A stretch of DNA of 32,211 nucleotides from Paucimonas sp. (GCA_028292545.1 JAQGMC010000035.1:1-32211), one strand, 5' to 3'; counted from the stretch's first letter, positions 8,958 through 17,763 are shown. The notes: generated by a model from the sequence alone, not told the origin. Program-made: numbers and translations.

Positions 8958-10670
8958 ATGATCACACCTGATGCCCAGAATGCCGCGCAAGCCTGGTTCG
9001 CCAGCTTGTCCGATCCGACTGCATTCCAGTCCTGGATGCAGCCGCCCCAGCTCGACAGCTTGCTCAAGTCCGCGATGCCCGGCCAGCAGCCGGTCAGCTT
9101 CGATCCGCTGCTGATCACCGGGCTCCAGAAAGAGTACATGGAGTCGCTCACCGCCTTGTGGCAGAACCTTGCGCTGGGCCGGGTGCCGGCGGTGGAAGAC
9201 AAGCGCTTCGCTGGGCCGGCCTGGCAAGGCAATCCGCTGGCCGCTTTCCATGCAGCCGTTTATTTGTTGAATGCGCATACGCTGGACAAGATGGTGGATG
9301 CGGTCAAGGTCACGCCCAAGGGCAGGCAGAAAATCCGGTTCGCGATCCAGCAAACAGTGGACGCGCTGTCCCCCGCCAATTTCCTGGTGACCAATCCGGA
9401 AGCGCAAAAGAAGATCATCGAAACCCGGGGCGAAAGCCTCAAGCGCGGCATCGAGCACATGCTCGAAGACATGCGCAAAGGCCGCATCTCGCAAACCGAC
9501 GAACAGGCTTTCGAAGTTGGGCGCAATGTCGCCACGACCGAGGGCGCGGTCGTGTTCGAGAATGAACTGTTCCAGCTGATCCAGTACAAGCCGCAAACGC
9601 GCACAGTTTACGAGCGGCCGCTCCTGATCGTGCCGCCTTGCATCAACAAGTTTTACATCATGGACTTGCAACCAGCCAATTCGCTGGTCCGCTATGCGGC
9701 CCTGCAAGGCCATACTGTTTTCCTGGTGTCCTGGTGCAATGCGCAGCCGGCGCAGGCCCATTTGGGCTGGGACGACTATATCGAGCAGGGCGCGATGCAG
9801 GCGCTGCGCGTGGCGCAGGAAATCTCGGGCCAGAAGCAAATCAATGCGCTTGGCTTTTGCGTGGGCGGCACCATACTCGCCACTGCCCTGGCGGTGCTGG
9901 CCGCGCGCGGCGAAAACCCGGTTGCCAGCCTGACGCTGCTGACGGCATTGCTTGATTTTTCCGACACTGGCGTGCTGGATGTCTATATCGATGAAGCGCA
10001 GGTCGCGCGGCGCGAACACGAGATCGGCCGTGGGGGGCTGATGCCCGGGCGTGATTTCGCTGCAGCATTTTCCAGCCTGCGTCCCAATGACCTGGTGTGG
10101 AATTATGTCGAGTCGAATTACCTGAAAGGCGAGGAGCCGGCCCCCTTCGACCTGCTGTACTGGAATGCCGACAGCACCAACCTGCCGGGGCCGATGTTTT
10201 GCTGGTACCTGCGCCGGCTCTACCTGGAAGACAGCCTCAAAGTGCCGGGCAAGCTGAAAGTATGCGGCGAGGCGGTGGACCTGGGCGCCATCAGCGCGCC
10301 CACCCTGGTCTATGCGTCGCGCGAAGACCATATCGTGCCCTGGACCTCGGCCTATGCCAGCACGCGGCTGATCAACCGCCGCAAGCCAGCCAATATGCGT
10401 TTCCTGCTGGGCGCGTCGGGTCATATCGCGGGCGTGATCAATCCACCCGAAAAGAAAAAGCGCAGTTACTGGACCAATGCCAGGCTGCCGGCCGATGCGC
10501 AGGAGTGGCTACAGGGCGCGACAGAACATCCCGGCAGCTGGTGGCCGGAATGGGCCGCTTTCATGGCGCGCCATGCCGGTGCGGAAACGGCTGCGCCGCG
10601 GCGCTACGGCAATGCGCGCTACAAGCCGATAGAACCGGCGCCGGGCCGCTATGTGAAGGTCAAGGCTTGA
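8958..10670 (+). CDS. phaC: Class I poly(3-hydroxyalkanoate) synthase PhaC
   Basis: The 570-residue cytoplasmic enzyme polymerises 3-hydroxyacyl-CoA into PHA on granule surfaces. The lipase-like PhaC box GFCVGG carries the catalytic Cys301. Asp457 (SREDHIVPW) and His489 (GASGHIAGVINPP) complete the triad. The N-terminal PhaC_N region and the PPCINKFYIMDL stretch are typical of class I. The ATG at 8958 follows a GGAGTGA sequence at good spacing; in-frame codons upstream to 8871 overlap the promoter region. phaR follows 128 bp downstream with its own promoter-like sequence. phaA and phaB are not in the window, so monomer supply must be encoded elsewhere. Confidence 0.96.
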   Translation: MITPDAQNAAQAWFASLSDPTAFQSWMQPPQLDSLLKSAMPGQQPVSFDPLLITGLQKEYMESLTALWQNLALGRVPAVEDKRFAGPAWQGNPLAAFHAAVYLLNAHTLDKMVDAVKVTPKGRQKIRFAIQQTVDALSPANFLVTNPEAQKKIIETRGESLKRGIEHMLEDMRKGRISQTDEQAFEVGRNVATTEGAVVFENELFQLIQYKPQTRTVYERPLLIVPPCINKFYIMDLQPANSLVRYAALQGHTVFLVSWCNAQPAQAHLGWDDYIEQGAMQALRVAQEISGQKQINALGFCVGGTILATALAVLAARGENPVASLTLLTALLDFSDTGVLDVYIDEAQVARREHEIGRGGLMPGRDFAAAFSSLRPNDLVWNYVESNYLKGEEPAPFDLLYWNADSTNLPGPMFCWYLRRLYLEDSLKVPGKLKVCGEAVDLGAISAPTLVYASREDHIVPWTSAYASTRLINRRKPANMRFLLGASGHIAGVINPPEKKKRSYWTNARLPADAQEWLQGATEHPGSWWPEWAAFMARHAGAETAAPRRYGNARYKPIEPAPGRYVKVKA

Positions 10671-10705
10671 GGCCCGGGGGCCTGCGGTGTCCCGGGCTTG
10701 GGCGG

Positions 10706-10734
10706 TTGCAGCGCGCAAAAATTAGCGGTATATA
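10706..10734 (+). promoter_or_regulatory. Putative sigma70 promoter for phaR
   Basis: TTGCAG (10706-10711) and TATATA (10729-10734) are separated by 17 bp, close to the sigma70 consensus, 64 bp before the phaR ATG. The leader then holds the near-duplicated CTTGTCAG. This suggests that phaR can be transcribed separately from phaC. Seen by eye only. Confidence 0.55.
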
Positions 10735-10798
10735 CTCTTGTCAGGCTTGTCAGATTTACGGAAAGGTCATTCGGCCTGTCCGATCCAGGTGAAAAAGC

Positions 10799-11371
10799 AT
10801 GAACAGCACAAAAAAATCCACAGAGCGTTTGATCAAGAAGTATCCGAATCGCCGCCTGTATGACACACAGACCAGTTCCTATATCACGCTGGCTGATGTG
10901 AAGCAGCTGGTGCTGGGCAATGAGGATTTCACCGTTGTCGACGCCAAGACCGAGGAAGACCTGACGCGCAGCATCCTGCTGCAAATCATCCTCGAAGAAG
11001 AGGCGAACGGCTCGCCCATGTTTTCCAGCGGTGCGCTGGCGCAGATCATCCGCTATTACGGCCATGCGATGCAGGGTTTGATGGGGTCTTACCTGGAAAA
11101 GAATATCCAGGCCTTCATCGACATCCAGAACAAGCTGACCGAAAACTCCAAGGGCCTGTACGAAGGCAAGCCCTTCAGCCCCGAGATGTGGACCCAGTTC
11201 ATGAGCGTGCAAGGCCCGATGATGCAGGGCATGATGAGCAACTACATCGAGCAGAGCAAGACCCTGTTCCTGCAGATGCAGGAACAGATGCAAAGCCAGA
11301 CCAAGAACATGTTCGGCACCTTCCCCTTCGGCCCGGTCGGCACCGGCGACAAGGACAAGCAGGACAAGTAA
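10799..11371 (+). CDS. phaR: Polyhydroxyalkanoate synthesis repressor PhaR
   Basis: The 190-residue protein begins with the PHB/PHA accumulation regulator DNA-binding domain (about 8-70: LIKKYPNRRLYDTQTSSYITL and the following VKQLVLG). The PHB_acc repeats follow, with helical, Met/Gln-rich sequence (MMQGMMSNYIEQSKTLFLQMQEQ) near the C-terminus. PhaR binds both PHA granules and the promoters of phasin genes and its own gene, and is released when polymer accumulates. AGGTGA six nucleotides before the ATG gives a strong ribosome-binding site. The phaC-phaR order without phaAB between them differs from the C. necator phaCAB operon. Confidence 0.94.
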   Translation: MNSTKKSTERLIKKYPNRRLYDTQTSSYITLADVKQLVLGNEDFTVVDAKTEEDLTRSILLQIILEEEANGSPMFSSGALAQIIRYYGHAMQGLMGSYLEKNIQAFIDIQNKLTENSKGLYEGKPFSPEMWTQFMSVQGPMMQGMMSNYIEQSKTLFLQMQEQMQSQTKNMFGTFPFGPVGTGDKDKQDK

Positions 11372-11390
11372 GCCAGTAGGCCCGTCAGGC

Positions 11391-11414
11391 CCGCTTTCCC
11401 GCTTGTGAAAGCGG
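11391..11414 (+). terminator. Hairpin after phaR
   Basis: CCGCTTTC (11391-11398) pairs perfectly with GAAAGCGG (11407-11414) around an 8-nt loop, 20 bp after the phaR stop. No T tract follows, so it may be an mRNA 3' end structure or a weak terminator and not a classic intrinsic one. Confidence 0.4.
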
Positions 11415-11421
11415 CGGCCTG

Positions 11422-11535
11422 CCCCATTGAAGGGAAGAGCTTTGGCGGTACAGCATCGCCAAACGGAGCTTCGGTATCCTCCCCTTGAAAGGGAGGGCGC
11501 TTCACTGGTCCTGCATAGTCAAGCGGAGCGCCGCC
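11422..11535 (+). repeat. Degenerate intergenic repeat, two tandem units
   Basis: Two about 50-bp units lie head to tail between phaR and rimO. Unit 1 (from 11422) reads CCCATTGAAGGGAAGAGCTT and unit 2 (from 11478) reads CCTCCCCTTGAAAGGGAGGG. Both continue with GCTT, a six-base block ending GG, a TxCxGCAT stretch, and a CAAxCGGAGC end. Unit 1 contains a perfect 7-bp hairpin, TTTGGCG (11441-11447) with CGCCAAA (11457-11463). An inverted third copy lies at 23572-23616. No coding potential is seen. Confidence 0.6.
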
Positions 11536-11617
11536 ATCGCGGGCTTGCAAGGCGGCGGCCCGGCCTGCGACAGTCGTGCACGGTACAATAGCGCCTTTGC
11601 CCCGCCCGCCGCCCCCC

Positions 11618-12979
11618 ATGTCCACCGATACCCCCGTCGCACCCAAAGTCGGCTTTGTTTCGCTCGGCTGTCCCAAAGCCCTGGTCGATTCCGAGCAGAT
11701 CCTGACCCAGCTTCGCGCCGAGGGTTATGAAACCGCCAAGTCCTATGACGGCGCCGACCTGGTCATCGTCAACACTTGCGGCTTCATCGATGCCGCGGTG
11801 CAGGAGTCGCTGGATGCGATCGGTGAAGCGCTGAGCGAAAACGGCAAGGTGATCGTCACCGGTTGCCTGGGCAACAAGAAAGATGCCGGCGGCGCCGACA
11901 TCGTGCAGAAAGTCCATCCCAAGGTACTGGCCGTGACCGGCCCGCATGCGCTGGGCGAAGTGATGGATGCCGTCCATATTCACTTGCCGCGCCCGCATTC
12001 CCCCTTCACTGACCTGGTGCCGCCGCATGGCATCAAGCTCACGCCGCGCCATTACGCCTACCTGAAGATTTCCGAGGGTTGCAACCACCGCTGCAGCTTT
12101 TGCATCATTCCATCGATGCGCGGCGACCTGGTGTCGCGCCCGATTGCCGACCTGATGCTGGAAGCAGAAAACCTGTTCAAGGCTGGCGTGCGCGAACTGC
12201 TGGTGATTTCGCAAGACACCAGCGCCTATGGCGTGGATGTAAAATTCCGCACCGGTTTCTGGAATGGCAAGCCGGTGCGCACCCACATGACCCAGCTGGT
12301 CGGCGCGCTCAATGAACTGGCCGCGAACTATGGCGCCTGGGTGCGCCTGCATTATGTTTACCCCTATCCGCATGTGGACGACATCATCGGCCTGATGAAC
12401 GGCACAAATGTCGTGCCCTACCTGGACGTGCCGCTGCAACATGCGCATCCGGCGGTGTTGAAGCGCATGAAGCGCCCGGCCAGCGGCGAAAAGAATATCG
12501 AGCGCATACGCGCCTGGCGCGCGCTGTGCCCGGACATCACGATCCGTTCCACCTTCATTGCCGGTTTCCCGGGCGAGACCGAAGAGGAATTCGAATACCT
12601 GCTCGACTTCCTGCGGGAAGCGGAAATCGACCGGCTCGGCTGCTTTGCCTATTCGCCGGTGGAAGGTGCGACCGCGAATGCGCTCGACAATCCGGTGCCG
12701 GAAGAAGTGCGCGAGGAGCGGCGCGGGCGCGTGATGCAATTGCAGGAAGAAATCTCAACCCGGCGGCTCAAGGCCAAGATTGGCCGCACCATCCGCGTGC
12801 TGATTGATGAATTACAGCCCGAGGGCGGCGTCGGCCGCTCGGCCGCGGATGCGCCCGAGATCGATGGCGTGGTCTACGTGAAGCGGCCCTATGAACCAGG
12901 CCGCACGCTAGCGGTCGGCGAATTCGTCGACGTCGAAGTCTACGCCGCCGACGCGCACGATCTGTGGGCGCGGGCCTGA
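11618..12979 (+). CDS. rimO: Ribosomal protein uS12 methylthiotransferase RimO
   Basis: This 453-residue radical SAM enzyme adds a methylthio group to Asp88 (E. coli numbering) of ribosomal protein S12. The N-terminal UPF0004 domain has the three Cys ligands of the auxiliary cluster (C18 in [13 protein letters not shown]54 in NTCGFID, C83 in TGCLGN). The radical SAM CxxxCxxC is C155/C159/C162 in [13 protein letters not shown]-terminal TRAM domain (about 380-450) follows. The combination [12 protein letters not shown] and [10 protein letters not shown] distinguishes RimO from MiaB. The ATG at 11618 begins [13 protein letters not shown]; an upstream GTG at 11576 would add a Pro-rich extension and is not favoured. 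The stop shares one base with the next ATG (TGATG). Confidence 0.95.
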   Translation: MSTDTPVAPKVGFVSLGCPKALVDSEQILTQLRAEGYETAKSYDGADLVIVNTCGFIDAAVQESLDAIGEALSENGKVIVTGCLGNKKDAGGADIVQKVHPKVLAVTGPHALGEVMDAVHIHLPRPHSPFTDLVPPHGIKLTPRHYAYLKISEGCNHRCSFCIIPSMRGDLVSRPIADLMLEAENLFKAGVRELLVISQDTSAYGVDVKFRTGFWNGKPVRTHMTQLVGALNELAANYGAWVRLHYVYPYPHVDDIIGLMNGTNVVPYLDVPLQHAHPAVLKRMKRPASGEKNIERIRAWRALCPDITIRSTFIAGFPGETEEEFEYLLDFLREAEIDRLGCFAYSPVEGATANALDNPVPEEVREERRGRVMQLQEEISTRRLKAKIGRTIRVLIDELQPEGGVGRSAADAPEIDGVVYVKRPYEPGRTLAVGEFVDVEVYAADAHDLWARA

Positions 12980-13491
12980 TGCTGCAAGCGGTGCGCACGG
13001 CGCGCTGTGGCTTGCCGGGCAAGTGGCGCCAGGAAATCTCGCCGCGCAATCTGCTGTTGCCGCTGCTCTTTGCCCTGGCCAGCGGCGCGACGCCGGTGGC
13101 CTTGGCCGCAGGCCCGGCTGGCAAACCCGCAGCACCGAGCGCGCTACCCGCTGGTGGGCTGGTGCTGCGCGGCTCGCTCGGCGAGCAACAAGTGCAGATG
13201 CATTTGCGGCCCAAGCCGGACGAGGAAGGCGGCGTGGAAGGCGAATACTTCCGCTTTGGCCAGGGCGGCAAGATCCTGCTCGCCGGTGAATTTGAACAGG
13301 ATGGGTCGCAAAACTTCTGGCTCGAGGAATCGGCCAATGGAACCGATGTTTCCGGCCAGTGGGAAGGACGGCGTGAAGGCGCGCTGCTGACTGGCTCATG
13401 GCGCGGCGCGGATGAGGGCCCGGTGCGGGAATTCAGGCTGCGCATTGTGCCGCCTCCTCCACGCGCGGCAAGCCGCCCCGCGTCACGCTGA
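12979..13491 (+). CDS. Exported protein of unknown function, coupled to rimO
   Basis: A 170-residue protein starts at the ATG that overlaps the rimO stop (TGATG). An extended N-region with basic residues (to about 25) precedes a hydrophobic stretch (LLLPLLFALASGATPVALAAG) that looks like a signal peptide with an Ala-x-Ala type end. The mature part is rich in short Gly-bounded strands: LVLRGSLGEQQVQMHL, GEYFRFGQGGKILLAGEF, FWLEES and GSWRGA. This resembles small periplasmic beta-sandwich/barrel proteins that recur as uncharacterised proteins in many Gram-negatives. No enzymatic motif is visible. The tail is Pro/Arg-rich. The link to rimO is likely only transcriptional. Confidence 0.75.
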   Translation: MLQAVRTARCGLPGKWRQEISPRNLLLPLLFALASGATPVALAAGPAGKPAAPSALPAGGLVLRGSLGEQQVQMHLRPKPDEEGGVEGEYFRFGQGGKILLAGEFEQDGSQNFWLEESANGTDVSGQWEGRREGALLTGSWRGADEGPVREFRLRIVPPPPRAASRPASR

Positions 13492-13541
13492 AAAAATCGC
13501 CTGCGAGGCTGCGTCGGCCAAGGCAAAATCAGCGGGTGCAC

Positions 13542-13603
13542 TGATTACCCGGCGTAATGATTACCCGGCGTAATGATTACCCGGCGCACTGATTACCGAC
13601 GCG
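13542..13603 (+). repeat. 16-bp tandem dyad repeats upstream of metC-like gene
   Basis: Units of 16 bp (TGATTACCCGGCGTAA) start at 13542 and 13558. A third copy at 13574 is changed at the end (GCAC) and a fourth at 13590 is partial (TGATTACCGACGCG). Each of the first two forms ATTACCCGGCGTAAT, a dyad with 5-bp arms around CCGGC that also fits the T-N11-A form of LysR-type boxes. The array is 100-160 bp before the metC-like start, so an operator array is plausible. A simple replication-slippage repeat is the alternative. Confidence 0.7.
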
Positions 13604-13705
13604 CTGCATGTGAGGCCGGCCACCCGCGCTTTGTCCCCGCGCTACTCCCCGCGCCGCAGGCCGCTCGATTTCCCTGAACCCGACAACAGGCAGCACCTGA
13701 CAACG

Positions 13706-14875
13706 ATGGAAAAAAAATCGCAGCAAACCAGGCTGGTTCACAACGATTATGTGGCGCCGGCTGGCTTCGGCGCTTTCCCGGTCCCGATCCATCATGCGTC
13801 CACGGTGTTATTTGCCAACGTGGCCGCGATGCGCTCGCGGAACTGGCAAGACAAGTCGGCCTACACCTACGGCTTGCATGGCACGCCCACCACCTTCACG
13901 CTCGAAGCGCGACTGGCAGCAATCGAGAATGGCAATTACTGCCTGCTCGCACCCAGCGGCCTGGCTGCGATTGCAATGGTCCACATGGCGCTGCTCAAGA
14001 GTGGCGACGACGTCCTCATTCCCGACAATATCTATAACCCGAACCGGGAATTCGCGAACTGGATGGCGCGCGACTATGGCGTGCAGGTGCGCTATTACGA
14101 CCCGCTGGTGGGCGCCGGCATGGCAAAACTGTTGCAGGACAATACCCGCCTGGTCTGGACCGAGGCGCCCGGATCGGTGTCGATGGAAGTGCCCGACATT
14201 CCGGCGATCTGCGCCGCGGCCCATGCGCGCGGCATACCGGTTGCGCTGGACAATACCTGGGCCGCTGGCATTGCCTTCGCGGCTTTCGATCATGGCGTGG
14301 ACATCGTGATGCAGGCGCTGACCAAGTACCAGTCCGGCGGCTCGGACGTGCTGATGGGCGCCGTCATCACGCAGGATGAAGCACTCCACCGCCGCATCGA
14401 AGATGCGCACATGCGCCTGGGGCTGGGCGTCAGCGCCGATGATACCTACCTGGTCTTGCGCGGCTTGCCCACGCTGAAGTTGCGCTTCGATGCACATGAT
14501 GCCGGCGCCCGGACCGTGGCGGCCTGGCTGGCGCAGCGCCCGGAGATTGCACGCGTGCTGCATCCCGCTTTCGCCGATTGCCCCGGACATGAAACCTGGC
14601 AGCGTGATTTCACCGGCGCCGGCGGCTTGTTCTCCGTATTGTTCGACGAAGCTTACAGCGAGGCCCAGACCGACCGCTTCATCGACAGCCTGCGCCTGTT
14701 CAAGATTGGTTTTTCCTGGGGCGGCGCCAACAGCCTGTGCGTGCCTTACCGCATACAACAGATGCGCCGGGATTGGCCGGGCCGCGGCCAGTTAGTGCGC
14801 TTCAATGTCGGGCTGGAAGATCCGCAAGACCTGATTGCAGATATCGCGCAAGCCCTGGCGCGGCTTTCGGACTGA
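13706..14875 (+). CDS. metC: Cystathionine beta-lyase-like Cys/Met metabolism PLP enzyme
   Basis: This 389-residue member of the trans-sulfuration PLP family most resembles MetC, which cleaves cystathionine to homocysteine, ammonia and pyruvate. It contains TRLVHNDY, PIHHASTVLF, YTYGLHGTPTTFTLEARLA, LAPSGLAAI and DNTWAAG. The Schiff-base lysine is K207 in QALTKYQSGGSDVLMG, and a SWGGANSLCVPY block lies near the C-terminus. The ATG at 13706 fits the family start. The upstream GTG at 13610 would add an Arg/Pro-rich stretch and is rejected. No strong ribosome-binding site is seen. It ends 4 bp from the convergent GGDEF-EAL gene. Family members with beta-lyase and gamma-synthase activities look alike, so the exact substrate is inferred. 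Confidence 0.85.
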   Translation: MEKKSQQTRLVHNDYVAPAGFGAFPVPIHHASTVLFANVAAMRSRNWQDKSAYTYGLHGTPTTFTLEARLAAIENGNYCLLAPSGLAAIAMVHMALLKSGDDVLIPDNIYNPNREFANWMARDYGVQVRYYDPLVGAGMAKLLQDNTRLVWTEAPGSVSMEVPDIPAICAAAHARGIPVALDNTWAAGIAFAAFDHGVDIVMQALTKYQSGGSDVLMGAVITQDEALHRRIEDAHMRLGLGVSADDTYLVLRGLPTLKLRFDAHDAGARTVAAWLAQRPEIARVLHPAFADCPGHETWQRDFTGAGGLFSVLFDEAYSEAQTDRFIDSLRLFKIGFSWGGANSLCVPYRIQQMRRDWPGRGQLVRFNVGLEDPQDLIADIAQALARLSD

Positions 14876-14879
14876 GTGC

Positions 14880-17177
14880 TTAGCCGCCGGCGACCAGGGC
14901 AAGCGCGAATGCTGCCTGGCGCGGGCCCAGCATCAGTTCGGAGAATGCATCCGCGTCCAGCGGCTGGCTGAACAGATAGCCCTGGATTTCATCGCAGCTG
15001 CGACTGCGCAGGAACTGGAACTGTTCGGCTTTTTCGACGCCTTCGGCCACCACGCTGATCTTGAGGCTGCGGCTGAGGTTGATGATGGCTTCGGTGATGG
15101 CTTCATCCGCCCGCGTGCCCGGTATGCCGCGGATGAACGAGCGGTCGATCTTGATGATGTCAATCGGAAAGCGCTTGAGGTGGGACAGCGATGAGTAGGC
15201 GACGCCGAAATCGTCCAGCGCAATATGGACCCCGAGTCGCTTCAGGCCATCCAGCATTTGTTGCGCATGGCGGGTGTCGCGCATCATCATGCTTTCGGTG
15301 ATTTCAAGTTCAAGCAGCGTGGCCGGCATGCCGGTTTCAGCCAGGATCGCATGCACGTCGCCAAGCAGGTTATCGTCGGCGAACTGGCGCGCAGACAGGT
15401 TGACGGCCAGCCGCAGGGCCGGCAAGCCCTGGCGCTGCCAGGCCCGGTTTTGCAGGCAAGCCTGGCGCAGCACCCAGCGTGTAAGCGGCACGATCAAGCC
15501 GGTTTCCTCGGCGATCGGTATGAAATCCTCGGGATGCAGCATGCCCAGTTGCGCATGCTGCCAGCGCACCAGCACTTCGCAGCCGGTAATGCGGGTGCTG
15601 CGCGCATCCACCTTGGGCTGGTAATACAGCAGCAGCGCATTGCCCTCAATGGCGCGGCGCAAATCCGATTCCAGCATCAGCTGCGCGACCGATCCCAGGT
15701 CCATCTGCGACGAGTACAGCGCCCAGGTATTCTTGCCGGCTGCCTTGGCGCGGTACATCGCAATGTCGGCACGCTTCATCAGCGCAAATTCATCATAGCC
15801 ATGCTCGGGGCAGGTCGAGATGCCGATGCTGGCGGTGATGTACACGGCCTGCCCGTCCAGCGGAAATTCACTCACCAGCGCCTGCAGGATGTCTTTGGCC
15901 AGGCGCTCCAGGTCGGTTGGGTCTTCGACCAGCACCACGAATTCATCGCCGCCGGCACGCGCGACGGCTGCATTTGCCGGCAGCACGCGCCGCAGGCGGT
16001 GCGCCATTTCTTGCAGTAGGCGGTCGCCGGCGCAATGACCCAGCGCGTCATTGATGGTCTTGAAGCGGTCGAGGTCGATCATCAGCAAAGCCAATTGCCC
16101 GCCTTGCTTGCCCGCCCGTTCGAGCGCACTGGCCAGGCTGCGGCTGAAACTGGCGCGGTTGGGCAAGCCGGTCAGTGGATCGAAATAAGCAAGGTGCTGG
16201 ACTTGCTGTTCATAGTCGTTGCGCTCGCTCAGGTCGCGCACCAGGGTCAGCAAGTGCGGCTGCGCATCGATTTCCACATGCACGGCCCGCACTTCCACCG
16301 GCAACAAGCTGCCGTCGCGGCGCCGGTAGTGACTGTTGAGGCTGCCGCGCTGGCCGGCAGGACGACGCGCCGCCAGCTTTTGCAGGCGCTCAAGCGTCAG
16401 GTCGACATCGACCTGGTGGTGCGCCAAAGCCAGCAATTCATCGCGCCGGTAACCCAGGGTAGCGCAGGCGAGCTGGTTCACGTCGTGGATGCGGCCATTG
16501 CAGTCATGTATGACGACCAGGTCCGAACAGTGTTCGGCCAGCACCTGCAGCTGCAGCGCCATCTCGTCGCGCGACAATTCAGCCTGCTCGCGCCGCAGCG
16601 CATGCGCCGCTTCCCGCGCCTGGGCCTGTGTCGCTTCCTGTTCCTGCTGCGTCATGTCGATGACGGTGCCGCTGATTCGCCGGTTGCCAGCCTGGCCCAG
16701 GCAATCGCCGCGCACCCAGATCCAGCGAAAGTTACCGTCGAAGCCAAGCACCCGCAATTGCTGTCCGAAGGGCCGCCCGCTGCCGGCACATTGCCGGATG
16801 CAGGATTTCAGCGTGACGCGGTATGCGGGCTCGAGGCGACGCCAGATGTCGCGCGCGCGACGTTCGCAGTCAGAACCGGAAACAGGGCGCGTGGCGCCGA
16901 GCGCCAGCAGGAATTGCGGCGAGCACCAGCCTGGCTTGTGGATGGCATTGAATGAAAAATGACCGATGCCCGCTTCGCGCTGGGCAGCCAGCAGGCGGGT
17001 GTATTGATGGCGCAGTTCGCGCAGTGACCAACCGGCGGTGGGATCGGATGTGGGGGAAGGGCGGGAGCGTGGATTCGCCGTGCTGCGCGCAGTTTGTGGG
17101 CGGCGGTCGGGATTGCCGCGCCTGTCGCAGGTCGGTTCGTCCGCTTGGTCGAGGAAGTCGTCGTCGTTCAGGCTCAA
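14880..17177 (-). CDS. PAS-GGDEF-EAL cyclic-di-GMP signalling protein
   Basis: This 765-residue protein has no membrane segment. A PAS-like region (about 65-175, ending RWIWVRGD...GTVIDMT), a linker helix and a second PAS domain (about 208-320, LVVIHDCNGRIHDVN) precede a GGDEF domain (about 330-490) and an EAL domain (about 500-755). GGDEF (409-413) is intact, but there is no RxxD inhibitory site five residues before it. The EAL motif reads EVLVRW (E534), and the other phosphodiesterase residues are present: NLSARQF, ELEITES, ALDDFG, IKIDRSF, VAEGVE. Both activities are possible. The start is TTG at 17177 with GGAG six nucleotides upstream, and no in-frame ATG precedes the first PAS region. 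It is separated by 178 bp from the DUF4870-like gene upstream. Confidence 0.9.
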   Translation of the reverse strand: MSLNDDDFLDQADEPTCDRRGNPDRRPQTARSTANPRSRPSPTSDPTAGWSLRELRHQYTRLLAAQREAGIGHFSFNAIHKPGWCSPQFLLALGATRPVSGSDCERRARDIWRRLEPAYRVTLKSCIRQCAGSGRPFGQQLRVLGFDGNFRWIWVRGDCLGQAGNRRISGTVIDMTQQEQEATQAQAREAAHALRREQAELSRDEMALQLQVLAEHCSDLVVIHDCNGRIHDVNQLACATLGYRRDELLALAHHQVDVDLTLERLQKLAARRPAGQRGSLNSHYRRRDGSLLPVEVRAVHVEIDAQPHLLTLVRDLSERNDYEQQVQHLAYFDPLTGLPNRASFSRSLASALERAGKQGGQLALLMIDLDRFKTINDALGHCAGDRLLQEMAHRLRRVLPANAAVARAGGDEFVVLVEDPTDLERLAKDILQALVSEFPLDGQAVYITASIGISTCPEHGYDEFALMKRADIAMYRAKAAGKNTWALYSSQMDLGSVAQLMLESDLRRAIEGNALLLYYQPKVDARSTRITGCEVLVRWQHAQLGMLHPEDFIPIAEETGLIVPLTRWVLRQACLQNRAWQRQGLPALRLAVNLSARQFADDNLLGDVHAILAETGMPATLLELEITESMMMRDTRHAQQMLDGLKRLGVHIALDDFGVAYSSLSHLKRFPIDIIKIDRSFIRGIPGTRADEAITEAIINLSRSLKISVVAEGVEKAEQFQFLRSRSCDEIQGYLFSQPLDADAFSELMLGPRQAAFALALVAGG

Positions 17178-17355
17178 TCCACACTCCGGCGCGATTTGGC
17201 TTGCGGCCGCGCCGGCACTGCGGCATGGCGGAACAGTGCAGTGGAAGTGCCCGGCAGGACTGCACCGGGATGGTCTTCACCGACTGGTTAAAGTTGTTAG
17301 AAATGTAATGTGCGCGACGGCGCGTAACAAGGAGTGTTCGTCGCGTTTAACAATC

Positions 17356-17718
17356 CTAACCGGGCATGGGTTTGTTGGCGTTCAAGTCGAGGAAGCCACG
17401 TATCAGGCGATACGCTTTCCAGATCCAGGCGATGCTCCAGATCATCCAGGCGATGGGGAAGGTAATGACGGGAATGATGAACAGTGCGCCTACCGCCATC
17501 CACACCAGATACCACCAGAAGGAGCGGATCTGCCAGCTATGATGGCTGTAGACGAAGGTGCCTGCCGTGTCCGGGCGTTTCAGGTAGCTGATGATGAGCG
17601 GTATGAACGATAGGGCGCCCAGCGAAAACGCGAGGCTCAGGCCGTGGAAGACATACAGCCACCAGGCGGTGCTCTTGAAGCTTTCCAGTTCGCGGTCGAA
17701 CACGATTTCCTGCGCCAT
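17356..17718 (-). CDS. DUF4870-like integral membrane protein
   Basis: A 120-residue protein has about three membrane segments (roughly residues 18-48, 66-90 and 84-105). The pattern YVFHGLSLAF, IPLIISYLKRPDTAGT, SHHSWQIRSFWW and WMIWSIAWIWKAYRLIRG is typical of DUF4870-type small membrane proteins of unknown function. A strong ribosome-binding site (AAGGAG, 6 nt before ATG 17718) fixes the start. It lies 45 bp downstream of serB on the same strand and may be cotranscribed with it. No catalytic residues are evident. Confidence 0.8.
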   Translation of the reverse strand: MAQEIVFDRELESFKSTAWWLYVFHGLSLAFSLGALSFIPLIISYLKRPDTAGTFVYSHHSWQIRSFWWYLVWMAVGALFIIPVITFPIAWMIWSIAWIWKAYRLIRGFLDLNANKPMPG

Positions 17719-17763
17719 GCCTGCTCCTTGTCGAGGTGAGGGAAAACCTTGCTGGTACGGCTG

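Noticed and set aside
8877..10424. Long minus-strand open frame covering phaC
   Set aside because: It is antisense to phaC. Only its last 80 codons, outside phaC, look like a real small membrane protein.
13542..13603. CRISPR repeats
   Set aside because: The units abut directly with no unique spacers and there are no cas genes in the window.
13610..13705. Upstream GTG start for the metC-like gene
   Set aside because: The extension is Arg/Pro-rich and unlike the family N-terminus.
16870..17280. 136-codon minus-strand frame upstream of the GGDEF-EAL gene
   Set aside because: It overlaps the first PAS region in another frame and has only low-complexity Arg/Pro sequence.
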